Source: R-RK-3 sp031399085 (GTDB lineage: Bacteria > Pseudomonadota > Alphaproteobacteria > Rhizobiales > Rhodomicrobiaceae). From it: a DNA stretch of 64,000 bases. The notes below the pieces were generated by a model. That model was not told the origin of the DNA, did no database searches, and saw nothing but the letters and a program-made list of their open reading frames with translations. Of the stretch, positions 25,740 through 32,761 are shown in pieces (the stretch's first letter is position 1; each line of letters opens with the position of its first letter). The DNA lies in assembly GCA_031399085.1 (NCBI GenBank), contig JANNOQ010000033.1:248001-312000 (forward strand). The letters run 5' to 3'. A program made the translations under genes and the position numbers.

Positions 25740-26156
25740 TCAGCGGCCCGTGCCGATAGCCTGAGTATTGCTGAGGTGCCCGCCGCCCAGCGCATGTGCG
25801 CCGGAATGGGAGCGGTCATGGTCGATCACGCTGCGCTCCTCCACCAGCTCCGACTTCTTCAGCTCCTCATAGGCTTCGGTGAGCTGCGCCCGCGCCTCCT
25901 GAAGCTTGGCCTCCAGATCGCCGATTGAGGCATGAAGATTGTCACGCCGCTGACGGGCGGCCTTGGCATAGGTTGGATAAGAGAAATGCTTGACCTCGCG
26001 CACGCCGGAGGACTCCTCCTCGACGCGAATTTGGTGGCTGAGATCGTCGGCCATGCGCCTGAAATCGACGATCATCATCTCGATGTCGGCGACCGTCTGC
26101 TGCTTTTCGTTTACCTCAAACCGGCGCAGTTTAAGCATCGTATCGTTGGATTTCAT
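25740..26156 (-). CDS. fliJ: FliJ-like flagellar export chaperone
   Basis: A 138-residue, almost entirely helical protein. LKLRRFEVNEKQQTVADIEM at the start and a long coiled coil through residues 20-115 match the FliJ proteins of Rhizobiales, which lie next to ctrA. SYPTYAKAARQRRDNL in the middle is a family block. FliJ engages the flagellar export ATPase and helps deliver late substrates. The tail is His- and Ser-rich. I chose ATG 26156; upstream extension is Arg-rich and unlikely. It is divergent from ctrA across a 687-base gap. Confidence 0.8.
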   Translation of the reverse strand: MKSNDTMLKLRRFEVNEKQQTVADIEMMIVDFRRMADDLSHQIRVEEESSGVREVKHFSYPTYAKAARQRRDNLHASIGDLEAKLQEARAQLTEAYEELKKSELVEERSVIDHDRSHSGAHALGGGHLSNTQAIGTGR

Positions 26157-26274
26157 CGCATGCACACGCTCCCGCCGCGGGTGGCGGCGGGCGCTCCTCT
26201 CTAGTGGCGATGTCTCACCTTGCAATAGATGACGGCATCGCGGATTGGCCCGTCACGATGATGCCTGTCAGACA

Positions 26275-26290
26275 TTAAACTGCGGTAAAC
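26275..26290. promoter_or_regulatory. Possible CtrA box upstream of the fliJ-like gene
   Basis: TTAA-N7-TAAAC differs at one base from the CtrA consensus TTAA-N7-TTAAC. It lies 119 bases upstream of the fliJ-like start. CtrA control of flagellar genes is established in alphaproteobacteria; this site is inferred. Confidence 0.35.
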
Positions 26291-26725
26291 CAAAGAGCGG
26301 TGCGCCGGAGCCACATCCGATTCTCTTCTTCGATAAAAACGGTGCGCAACCTATGGATGCGTCACAAATTCTGCTAATTCTAGTTACCGGGTGATTCGGC
26401 TGAGCCTGGCGTCACGCCCGACCGAGACATGACGTGGTAGGCAGGGTGGTGCGGGGCTTGCCGAAAAGCAGCAAAGGTCAGAGGATATAGGTTCGAGCCG
26501 CTTCAGCCAAATCCGTGGCGGACCGGCTTTATTTGCTCGCGTCCGCATGGCAAAATTGCTTGTTGGCGGAATTTGCCCGCCGTGCATGCATTACGTCACG
26601 ATCTTAAGTATGATGCGTTTCATCCGAATCAGCGTCTCGTGCGCGTAAATGCACGCCAAGCGTGTGTAGGTATCAGTACCCAGGGCCTTCTAGCCCCATC
26701 CAAACTCCCGTAGCTCAGTCTTTTG

Positions 26726-26762
26726 TTAACCTGTTCCGTTTACTTTTGACTTGGAATTAACC
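26726..26762 (+). promoter_or_regulatory. ctrA upstream region with TTAACC half-sites
   Basis: Two TTAACC half-sites (26726-26731 and 26757-26762) lie 82-118 bases before the ctrA start. CtrA autoregulates through such half-sites in Caulobacter. Three GANTC methylation sites (26319, 26393, 26626) also lie in the 687-base gap 26157-26843, about the number expected by chance. I see no gene in that gap. Confidence 0.4.
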
Positions 26763-26843
26763 CTGCCCATTCGCGTCTTGCCGGCTGCGGGCGATGCGAG
26801 GCGATCCGGCTCGCTGGGCTTTCGACATATAAAAGGAAAGAGG

Positions 26844-27542
26844 ATGAGGGTTTTGCTGATTGAGGATGACCGCGCGACGGCGCAGAGCATCGAACTCATG
26901 CTGCAGTCCGACGGGTTCAACGTCTTCACCACCGATCTGGGCGAAGAAGGGGTGGATCTCGGCAAGATTTACGATTACGACATCATCCTCCTCGATCTCA
27001 ACCTGCCGGATATAAGCGGTTACGAAGTCCTGCGGACGCTTCGGGTCAGCAAGGTCAAGACCCCGATCCTCATTCTCTCGGGCATGGCCGGCACGGAAGA
27101 TAAAGTGCGCGGCCTCGGCTTCGGCGCCGACGATTACATGACCAAGCCGTTTCACAAGGACGAACTCGTCGCCCGCATCCACGCCATCGTCCGCCGCGCC
27201 AAGGGCCATGCGCAATCGGTCATCAACACCGGCGGCCTGGTCGTCAATCTCGACACCAAGACTGTCGAGGTCGGCGATGAGCGCGTGCATCTGACCGGCA
27301 AGGAGTATCAGATGCTCGAGCTGCTATCCCTGCGCAAGGGCACAACGCTGACGAAGGAAATGTTCCTCAACCATCTTTACGGCGGCATTGACGAGCCGGA
27401 GTTGAAGATCATCGATGTATTCATTTGCAAGCTGCGCAAGAAGCTCGCCATGGCAACCGGCGGCGATCACTATATTGAGACGGTCTGGGGGCGCGGCTAT
27501 GTGCTGCGCGATCCGAAGGACCATTCCTCGGCGGCCGCCTGA
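26844..27542 (+). CDS. ctrA: CtrA, master cell-cycle response regulator
   Basis: A 232-residue OmpR/PhoB-type regulator. The receiver domain begins MRVLLIEDDRATAQSIELML, with the phospho-acceptor Asp51 in IILLDLNLPD and the Lys of MTKPFH. The C-terminal winged helix includes VHLTGKEYQMLELLSLRKGT and the recognition region around KIIDVFICKLRKKL, and ends WGRGYVLRDP; these are near-identical to CtrA across alphaproteobacteria. The C terminus ends in AAA, like the Caulobacter degradation tag recognised by ClpXP. It is phosphorylated through CckA and ChpT and controls division, flagella and methylation genes. AGGAAAGAGG precedes the ATG; the upstream extension is not conserved-looking. Confidence 0.97.
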   Translation: MRVLLIEDDRATAQSIELMLQSDGFNVFTTDLGEEGVDLGKIYDYDIILLDLNLPDISGYEVLRTLRVSKVKTPILILSGMAGTEDKVRGLGFGADDYMTKPFHKDELVARIHAIVRRAKGHAQSVINTGGLVVNLDTKTVEVGDERVHLTGKEYQMLELLSLRKGTTLTKEMFLNHLYGGIDEPELKIIDVFICKLRKKLAMATGGDHYIETVWGRGYVLRDPKDHSSAAA

Positions 27543-27583
27543 TCGCCGCCACCTTCCTTTGCCGAGCGCGATACCTGATCCCC

Positions 27584-27606
27584 AATCCCCGCCACTGGCG
27601 GGGATT
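27584..27606 (+). terminator. Terminator hairpin after ctrA
   Basis: AATCCCCGCC-ACT-GGCGGGGATT is a perfect 10-bp stem with a 3-base loop, 42 bases after the ctrA stop. The following sequence has only a weak T-rich stretch. Confidence 0.6.
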
Positions 27607-27831
27607 CGTCCTTGAAAGTGAACCGGCGCGGTCGCTTAGGATGCCGTCAGTCTGGACTTTGCGGTTATTGCCCTAAAGGGCTTCAGCATTCTCGCGAGCC
27701 ATCGCGCTTGTTGGGCGGATGGCTTGCGGTTTGGGCCGGGTTACTTCTCCTCGTTGCTAGCGCAGGCTGCATCGGCGGCCCGCCTCTGCATCAGCGCTCG
27801 GGATTTGTTCGGAGAATAATTCGAGCGGAGA

Positions 27832-28296
27832 TCAGTCATTGGAAGGGAATTCTCTTCCGAAATCTAAACTAAAATCAATAATCCTATGATAGATTAATCC
27901 ACTCTCCTCTATAGTGAGCTCCTCTTCATATGTGCCGATTTCACATCTGCACCAATTGGCATCAGTGTTTTGTCTGATAATTTTGTAAAATTTTTTGAAA
28001 TGTGTATCGAGCAAAACCACTGTAGCTCTATATCCTCCCTCTGAGACATATAGCATGCCTGAAATATTTGCTTGATCAACATCCTGGCTCGAGAGTAATA
28101 ATATTTCGCAAGCAACCTCCTGACCGTAGTCCCTTAAGCTAAGAATATTCGATTTTGATGTTCCTGAAAAATGTAGCGTTTCAAGCTCACCTTTCTCGTG
28201 TACGCATAATGAAAAATCGAAAACTCTAACGATCATATCAAAATAAAACACATCGCCATCCTTGGAGCGATGATCATTAAGGTTAATAATCTTCAT
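27832..28296 (-). CDS. Orphan AT-rich gene, 154 residues, unknown function
   Basis: The product starts MKIINLNDHRSKDGDVFYFD and is acidic, with alternating beta-type segments. I find no signal peptide, membrane segment, or motif I recognise. The DNA is far richer in A and T, with many TTT, AAT and ATA codons, than the GC-rich genes on either side, which suggests recent acquisition. GAGGGGG lies 11 bases before the ATG at 28296. The frame runs upstream in phase with a decayed receiver fragment, so an older fused start is possible. Globular size and composition would fit a polymorphic-toxin immunity protein, but no toxin is adjacent and this is only a guess. Confidence 0.55.
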   Translation of the reverse strand: MKIINLNDHRSKDGDVFYFDMIVRVFDFSLCVHEKGELETLHFSGTSKSNILSLRDYGQEVACEILLLSSQDVDQANISGMLYVSEGGYRATVVLLDTHFKKFYKIIRQNTDANWCRCEIGTYEEELTIEESGLIYHRIIDFSLDFGREFPSND

Positions 28297-28311
28297 TACA
28301 CAACACCCCCT

Positions 28312-28407
28312 CAACCCTAACAGGCCCAGCTTCTCCAGCTTCTCCAGCTTACCGGCCAGGATGTCGCGGTCGAAGGGTTTGATCAAATATTCATGCGCGC
28401 CCGCTTC
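28312..28407 (-). pseudogene. Remnant of a CheY-like receiver gene (C-terminal end)
   Basis: The translation EAGAHEYLIKPFDRDILAGK reproduces the C-terminal end of the intact receiver at 29463-29876 (EAGAHEYLIKPFDRSIL). The first 39 bases are identical in both copies. The rest of the receiver domain, including the phospho-acceptor Asp, is missing, and a short tandem repeat (CTGGAGAAG, two copies) follows. It is probably the remnant of a tandem duplicate. Confidence 0.7.
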
Positions 28408-28408
28408 G
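28370..28408. repeat. 39-bp exact direct repeat, copy 1
   Basis: These 39 bases are identical to 29524-29562 inside the intact receiver gene, in the same orientation, 1154 bases apart. They mark a partial duplication with the Mn catalase gene in between. Confidence 0.85.
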
Positions 28409-28462
28409 TGAGCAAATCCAGCCCACGACGATATTTCGGAACTTCCCTGGCCGCCAACTCGT

Positions 28463-28491
28463 TCCTCTCAGTATTCCCCCCTTTGAGAGGA
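28463..28491 (+). promoter_or_regulatory. Hairpin overlapping the Mn catalase ribosome binding site
   Basis: TCCTCTCA (28463-28470) pairs perfectly with TGAGAGGA (28484-28491). The second arm overlaps the AGGAGG Shine-Dalgarno (28488-28493) of the catalase gene, whose ATG is at 28499. The fold could hide part of the ribosome binding site. Regulation is inferred. Confidence 0.35.
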
Positions 28492-28498
28492 GGTGCTT

Positions 28499-29422
28499 AT
28501 GTTTTTGCGAGTCGATAAGCTGCAAATCGAACTTCCCGCTCCCGAGAAGCCGGACCCAAACGCGGCTGCCGCCCTTCAGGAGCTGCTTGGCGGCAAATAT
28601 GGGGAGATGTCAACTTTAGGGAACTACCTGTTCCAAAGCTTCAACTTCCGCAGCAAGAACAAGCTGCGCCCATTTTACAGCCTGGTTGCCGCAATCACCG
28701 CGGAAGAGTTGGGCCATGTCGAGTTGGTCAGCAACGGCGTGGCCATGCTCAATAACGGCCCGGACAACAAGGGCGACAACGAGGATGGCGGCGACATTTC
28801 CGGCGCGCCGTTTGAGGATATGAAAGATATCCGGCTTGCCGCTGGCTTTTTTTCGAATGGCGGCGGCGCGACGCCGGTGAACAGTAACGGCGCATCTTGG
28901 AACAATGATTTCATCACAACGACGGGCAACGTCGTCATCGACCTGCTGCATAATTTCCATCTCGAATGCGGCGCCCGTTTACACAAGCTGCGCGTCTACG
29001 AAACTTTGACCGATCCCACCGGGCGTGAAGTGTGCGGATATCTCCTAGTGCGCGGCTCGGTTCACGCTCATGCCTATGCGCTGGCGCTAAAGAAAATAAC
29101 CGGCGTCGAAATCGAAAAAATGTTGCCGACGCCAAACATCAATCTCGCTAAAATCCCGGAATGCGAGAAATATTTGGCGGAAGGTTCACATCGCCGCCTC
29201 TACACGTTCAGCCCCAAGGATTACAAGGAAATCGCAAGCATCTGGAGCAATGGCGAGGTGGCGCTTCCGGGCGATCCGCCGGGAGAGTTGACGGTTGTCA
29301 ACGGCATGCCCGATGGTGGCAAAATCCACCAGCTAACGGGTGTGCCATCGGCTTTCACTCCGGACTATGCGCCGGAGGAAATGTTTGAGATCGCGACGAA
29401 GCTCACCAAGGCTTCACGATAG
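28499..29422 (+). CDS. Manganese catalase family protein
   Basis: A 307-residue ferritin-like protein of the non-heme manganese catalase family, which disproportionates hydrogen peroxide. Candidate metal ligands are visible in the expected order: Glu in KYGEMSTLGNY, Glu and His in AEELGHVEL, Glu in NFHLECGARLHKLR and His in RGSVHAHAYAL. The length fits the family. The ATG at 28499 follows a strong GAGAGGAGG; upstream starts in this frame would pre-empt it. It is cytoplasmic. The gene lies between the decayed and intact receiver copies, unrelated to cell-cycle control as far as can be seen. Confidence 0.93.
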   Translation: MFLRVDKLQIELPAPEKPDPNAAAALQELLGGKYGEMSTLGNYLFQSFNFRSKNKLRPFYSLVAAITAEELGHVELVSNGVAMLNNGPDNKGDNEDGGDISGAPFEDMKDIRLAAGFFSNGGGATPVNSNGASWNNDFITTTGNVVIDLLHNFHLECGARLHKLRVYETLTDPTGREVCGYLLVRGSVHAHAYALALKKITGVEIEKMLPTPNINLAKIPECEKYLAEGSHRRLYTFSPKDYKEIASIWSNGEVALPGDPPGELTVVNGMPDGGKIHQLTGVPSAFTPDYAPEEMFEIATKLTKASR

Positions 29423-29462
29423 GAGCGCAGGGACAAGGCGTCGCCGACCCCTTGGCCCTTGA

Positions 29463-29876
29463 TTATCGTGCGGGCCTATTGGCGAGGCCGAGCTTATCGA
29501 GCGTCGCGCTGAGAATGCTCCGATCGAAGGGTTTGATCAAATATTCATGCGCGCCCGCTTCGATCGCCCTGGCTATGTGCGAGGGATCGCGTTCAGTGGT
29601 GCAAAAAATGATCTTAGGTTGCCCGGCGATGCCGCGGTCTTTCAGCGCCTTCAAAAACTCAAATCCGTCAGAAAAATCCATCCTGGCGTCGAGAAAAATG
29701 GCGTCGGGCCTGCGCTGGCTGCATTTGACGAGCGCCTCATGTCCGTTCTCGGCCTCAGCGACATGAAAACGCAAGTCCCGCAAGATCGAGGACGCGGCGT
29801 TTCTAATGGCGGCGCTTTGGTCAGCAACAAGGCACAGCTTTCGCGGGGAGAGCCTGGATAAGAGATGACGCAGCAC
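29463..29876 (-). CDS. Stand-alone CheY-like receiver protein
   Basis: A 137-residue single-domain response regulator. A short basic N terminus leads into KLCLVADQSAAIRNAASSIL. The phospho-acceptor Asp lies in DAIFLDARMD, the Thr in IIFCTTERD and the Lys in YLIKPFDR. The acidic pocket before strand 1 (VADQ) has one Asp rather than the usual pair. It sits directly downstream of chpT, on the same strand, an arrangement I recall from other Hyphomicrobiales, so it may take phosphate from ChpT. It does not look like CpdR or DivK. Its output partner is unknown. Confidence 0.88.
   Translation of the reverse strand: MLRHLLSRLSPRKLCLVADQSAAIRNAASSILRDLRFHVAEAENGHEALVKCSQRRPDAIFLDARMDFSDGFEFLKALKDRGIAGQPKIIFCTTERDPSHIARAIEAGAHEYLIKPFDRSILSATLDKLGLANRPAR
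29524..29562. repeat. 39-bp exact direct repeat, copy 2
   Basis: This copy lies inside the intact receiver gene and encodes its conserved Lys region. Copy 1 is at 28370-28408. Confidence 0.85.
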
Positions 29877-29930
29877 GAATAAGGCTCCGAATTGGAACTG
29901 TGGACGGAGGCCGTCCCTGTTCCTTGAAAG

Positions 29931-30572
29931 TTAGCGGCGGGTTTCTGCCTTGAAGACAATATCGGTCCCGTCTTTCCGCACCGTTAACAGCATGCGGCAG
30001 GCTTCGGCGAGCCGCGCGGCGTAATAGCCCACGACCGAGCGCGGGTCGACATCCACCGGCTTGCCAGCGAACATGGCCTCGATGCCTTCGGGAATGCGCG
30101 CGCCGCGACCCGAACAGCGAATTTCGAACTGCGGAGCAGCGGCCGTGCCTGCGACGGTTACTCGAAGATCGCCGCCTGCGGGAATCGCGGTCAGTGTCAC
30201 GGTGATGAGGGTCAAAAGCAGCCGGACCTTGGTTTTTTCGAGACCGCCGGGAAAAGTCTGCCAGTGCAGCTTATGCTTGCCTTCCTCGACGAAAGCACGG
30301 ACCACATTGCCCGCATGTCCGAGATCGACATCACTGCCAATGGCGGAAGATGCGCCAAAGGCCAGCCGCGCATATTCGAGCCGAGCCCGCGCCACCGAGG
30401 CACTGAACTGGATCAGCTCAAAAGCGTAAGCTCTTGTTTCCTCGTCTGTTTCTTCCTCAAGCAATTCTAGGCCATTGCTGATCGCGCCGACTGGCCCGAC
30501 AAGATCGTGGCAAATCTTGCTCGACATGAATGCCGTGAGATGAAGATCGTCAAGAACCGCAACCGCCGACAT
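29931..30572 (-). CDS. chpT: ChpT histidine phosphotransferase
   Basis: A 213-residue protein matching ChpT. The phospho-acceptor His lies in SSKICHDLVGPVGAISNGLE (about residue 22), the first helix of the dimeric helical hairpin. The C-terminal part resembles a degenerate histidine-kinase ATPase domain without an ATP site. In alphaproteobacteria ChpT relays phosphate from the kinase CckA to CtrA and CpdR. Its presence 3 kb from ctrA supports an intact relay; cckA is not in this window. AGGGGG precedes the ATG at 30572. The receiver gene follows 54 bases downstream. Confidence 0.93.
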   Translation of the reverse strand: MSAVAVLDDLHLTAFMSSKICHDLVGPVGAISNGLELLEEETDEETRAYAFELIQFSASVARARLEYARLAFGASSAIGSDVDLGHAGNVVRAFVEEGKHKLHWQTFPGGLEKTKVRLLLTLITVTLTAIPAGGDLRVTVAGTAAAPQFEIRCSGRGARIPEGIEAMFAGKPVDVDPRSVVGYYAARLAEACRMLLTVRKDGTDIVFKAETRR

Positions 30573-30857
30573 GAAAGCCCCCTGGAGTGATGCTGATCAT
30601 CATAAACGCAAGCAGCTACAATAGCGGGATGTACCTCCGCTGATAGCCGTGTTGCCACGCGCCCGCCACCCCTTTGCCAGCATTCATCGTAACAAACTGT
30701 TATCAAAATATAATTTTCTAGCTAAGTTGGTGGATAAAGAGCGCCTTAGCCACAAAAGCCGCTCGTAAAAGCGCGAATCGCCGCCGGCGCGCTGTCGCCG
30801 TCGGGGCAGTGACTGTATAACCAATGGTCTTGCGGAGATTGAAAGAAGCGGGTTTTC

Positions 30858-31700
30858 ATGCGCGATGACGATATTAAAGATCTGGCGGAAGCGCTCATTC
30901 ATACGGCCCAAAGCGCCGGCGAGTTGATCCTGCGCTATCGCAACGCAGCCTCTGCCGAAGTTACCTATAAGGGGGACGGCAGCCCGGTGACGGACGCGGA
31001 CAAGGCGGCTGAGGAATTGATCCTCAACGATATGGCGCGCCTTACGCCGGGCATCGTGGTCGTCGCGGAAGAATCGGCGACTGTCATAGGCGACGCGCTC
31101 GATCCCTCCAAGCCATTCTTTCTGGTCGATCCTTTGGACGGGACCAAAGAATTCGTGCGCGGCGGCAAGGATTTTACCGTCAATATTGCGCTCATTCGGG
31201 GCGGCGAACCAATTTTCGGTCTGATTTACGCTCCAGCGCTCGAATGCCTCTATCTCACGACGGCACGCGGCGAAGCGGCCTCGGCGAGGCTGCCGCCTTC
31301 ACGCGGCGAACCGGCGGAGGCACTACAAACGACGCAGATGCGGACGCGCGATCCCGAGCCGGGCAAACTGACGGCGCTCGCCAGTCGGATGCATATGGAC
31401 GAGGCGACCACGCGTTTCATGACCGGCTTGCAAGTCACCGAGACGCTGCAATTCAGCTCCTCGCTGAAATTCGGCGTGCTTGCGGATGGCGGCGCAGATC
31501 TTTACGCGCGCCTCTCCCCCACCTCGGAGTGGGACACGGCGGCCGGCCACGCAATCTTGAATGCGGCGGGCGGTTTCGTCGTCACCCAGGATGGCGGCTC
31601 GCTGACCTACGGGAAAATCGCCAAGAGCTTCCTTAATCCTGGCTTCATAGCCTGGGGTAAACGGGTGCCAACTCGCGACACGCATCCGGCCAAAATTTAG
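30858..31700 (+). CDS. cysQ: 3'(2'),5'-bisphosphate nucleotidase CysQ
   Basis: A 280-residue magnesium-dependent phosphatase of the inositol monophosphatase fold. The signature DPLDGTKEFVRGGKDFTVN is near residue 92 and the second motif is WDTAAGHAIL; GDGSPVTDADKAAE and EES supply the other metal ligands. CysQ removes the 3' phosphate from PAP produced in sulfate assimilation. The KEF/RGGKDFTVNI version is typical of CysQ rather than SuhB. The gene is preceded by a 285-base gap without other features and seems monocistronic. Confidence 0.95.
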   Translation: MRDDDIKDLAEALIHTAQSAGELILRYRNAASAEVTYKGDGSPVTDADKAAEELILNDMARLTPGIVVVAEESATVIGDALDPSKPFFLVDPLDGTKEFVRGGKDFTVNIALIRGGEPIFGLIYAPALECLYLTTARGEAASARLPPSRGEPAEALQTTQMRTRDPEPGKLTALASRMHMDEATTRFMTGLQVTETLQFSSSLKFGVLADGGADLYARLSPTSEWDTAAGHAILNAAGGFVVTQDGGSLTYGKIAKSFLNPGFIAWGKRVPTRDTHPAKI

Positions 31701-31815
31701 TGGCAATTCGGTGTTAACTCTCTGGCACAAACGAATCGCTTCTGATTTAAGCGTTCGGAAACCAAGCCGAAACCTTCTCATTGTAAGGTGATGCAAACGA
31801 GGAAGGGCGATTCAG

Positions 31816-32640
31816 ATGCACGACCGACTCTACCCCAGAATAATCGCTGTTTCAGTGCTGATCGCCGGCGCGTTAACGGCATCGGCGGCGCTTGCGCAAG
31901 CGCCGGCCGCGCAGACCGGCGGCCAACAGATCGCTCAAAACTCACGCGATGAATATCTACCGCCCTGGCAGCGCGGCAAGAGCGAGCAAAACTCGTCCGA
32001 TGACGATGATGCGCCGCAGCAGATTTCGCCGCAACAAGGCGGCAATAATTCTCGTTACGACAATTCGGCGGGTGGGACGCGCGGCGATGTTCCTCCATCC
32101 AGGGATTACACGCAACCTCCCTCACAAGCTTACGCGCCGCCGCCCGCTTACGAGCAGGACACTTATTCCTCCAATGAAATCGTTGGGGCGGGCGAGCGCT
32201 TTTTCGGCGGCGTCACCAAAGGTCTTGGTCAGGTTATCGAATATAGCTTTTCCAAGCAGGGGCGTCCAAACGGCTATATTCTCGGCGAAGAGGCGGGGGG
32301 CGCGATCATTGCCGGACTGCGCTACGGCGAAGGCACGCTATACACCAAGAATGCGGGCGTTCACCGCGTCTATTGGCAAGGCCCGTCTTTCGGCTACGAT
32401 TTCGGCGCGGAAGGGTCCAAGACGCTGATTTTGGCTTACAACCTTCGCACAGTCGATCAAATCTACGATCGATTCGCCGGTGTCGACGGCTCGGCCTATT
32501 TTGTCGGCGGCGTCGGCGTTACTTTCCAGACCCATGACGATGTGGTGCTCGCGCCGATCCGCTCGGGCGTTGGATTGCGGCTCGGCGCCAATGTCGGCTA
32601 TCTGAAATATACGAGGACTCCAACCTGGAATCCGTTTTAA
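31816..32640 (+). CDS. DUF1134 domain protein, exported
   Basis: A 274-residue protein with a Sec signal peptide (cleavage near ALAQA, residue 27). After a Pro/Gln/Asn-rich disordered stretch (residues 30-115), the conserved DUF1134 domain spans roughly 120-274: NEIVGAGERFFGGVTKGLGQ, then QGRPNGYILGEEAGGAIIAG and RYGEGTLYTKN. Family members are alphaproteobacterial, periplasmic and of unknown function; the GEGxLY pattern resembles lipid- or peptidoglycan-facing beta proteins, which is a guess. The gene stands alone. Confidence 0.88.
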   Translation: MHDRLYPRIIAVSVLIAGALTASAALAQAPAAQTGGQQIAQNSRDEYLPPWQRGKSEQNSSDDDDAPQQISPQQGGNNSRYDNSAGGTRGDVPPSRDYTQPPSQAYAPPPAYEQDTYSSNEIVGAGERFFGGVTKGLGQVIEYSFSKQGRPNGYILGEEAGGAIIAGLRYGEGTLYTKNAGVHRVYWQGPSFGYDFGAEGSKTLILAYNLRTVDQIYDRFAGVDGSAYFVGGVGVTFQTHDDVVLAPIRSGVGLRLGANVGYLKYTRTPTWNPF

Positions 32641-32680
32641 AGTATCGTCGATGGCTGCCGGTTATGGGGTATCGGCCGCC

Positions 32681-32714
32681 GGAGCCGCAAATCCGTCTCA
32701 AGGTTTGCGGCTCC
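32681..32714 (+). terminator. Hairpin after the DUF1134 gene
   Basis: GGAGCCGCAAA and TTTGCGGCTCC form a perfect 11-bp stem with a 12-base loop, 41 bases after the stop. There is no T-run. Confidence 0.5.
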
Positions 32715-32761
32715 GTGGCGTTTGCTGATCCCTGCCTGGGCATGAAAGGGAGCCGTACATC

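Noticed and set aside
26501..26740. tRNA-like stretches GTAGCTCAGT and GGTTCGAGCC before ctrA
   Set aside because: The two stretches are not in tRNA order or spacing, and the flanking bases do not pair as D- or T-arm stems.
27612..27872. Plus-strand frame with a lipobox-like GCIGG after ctrA
   Set aside because: It has no ribosome binding site, overlaps the end of the AT-rich orphan gene on the other strand, and has no conserved domain; it may be a degraded lipoprotein start.
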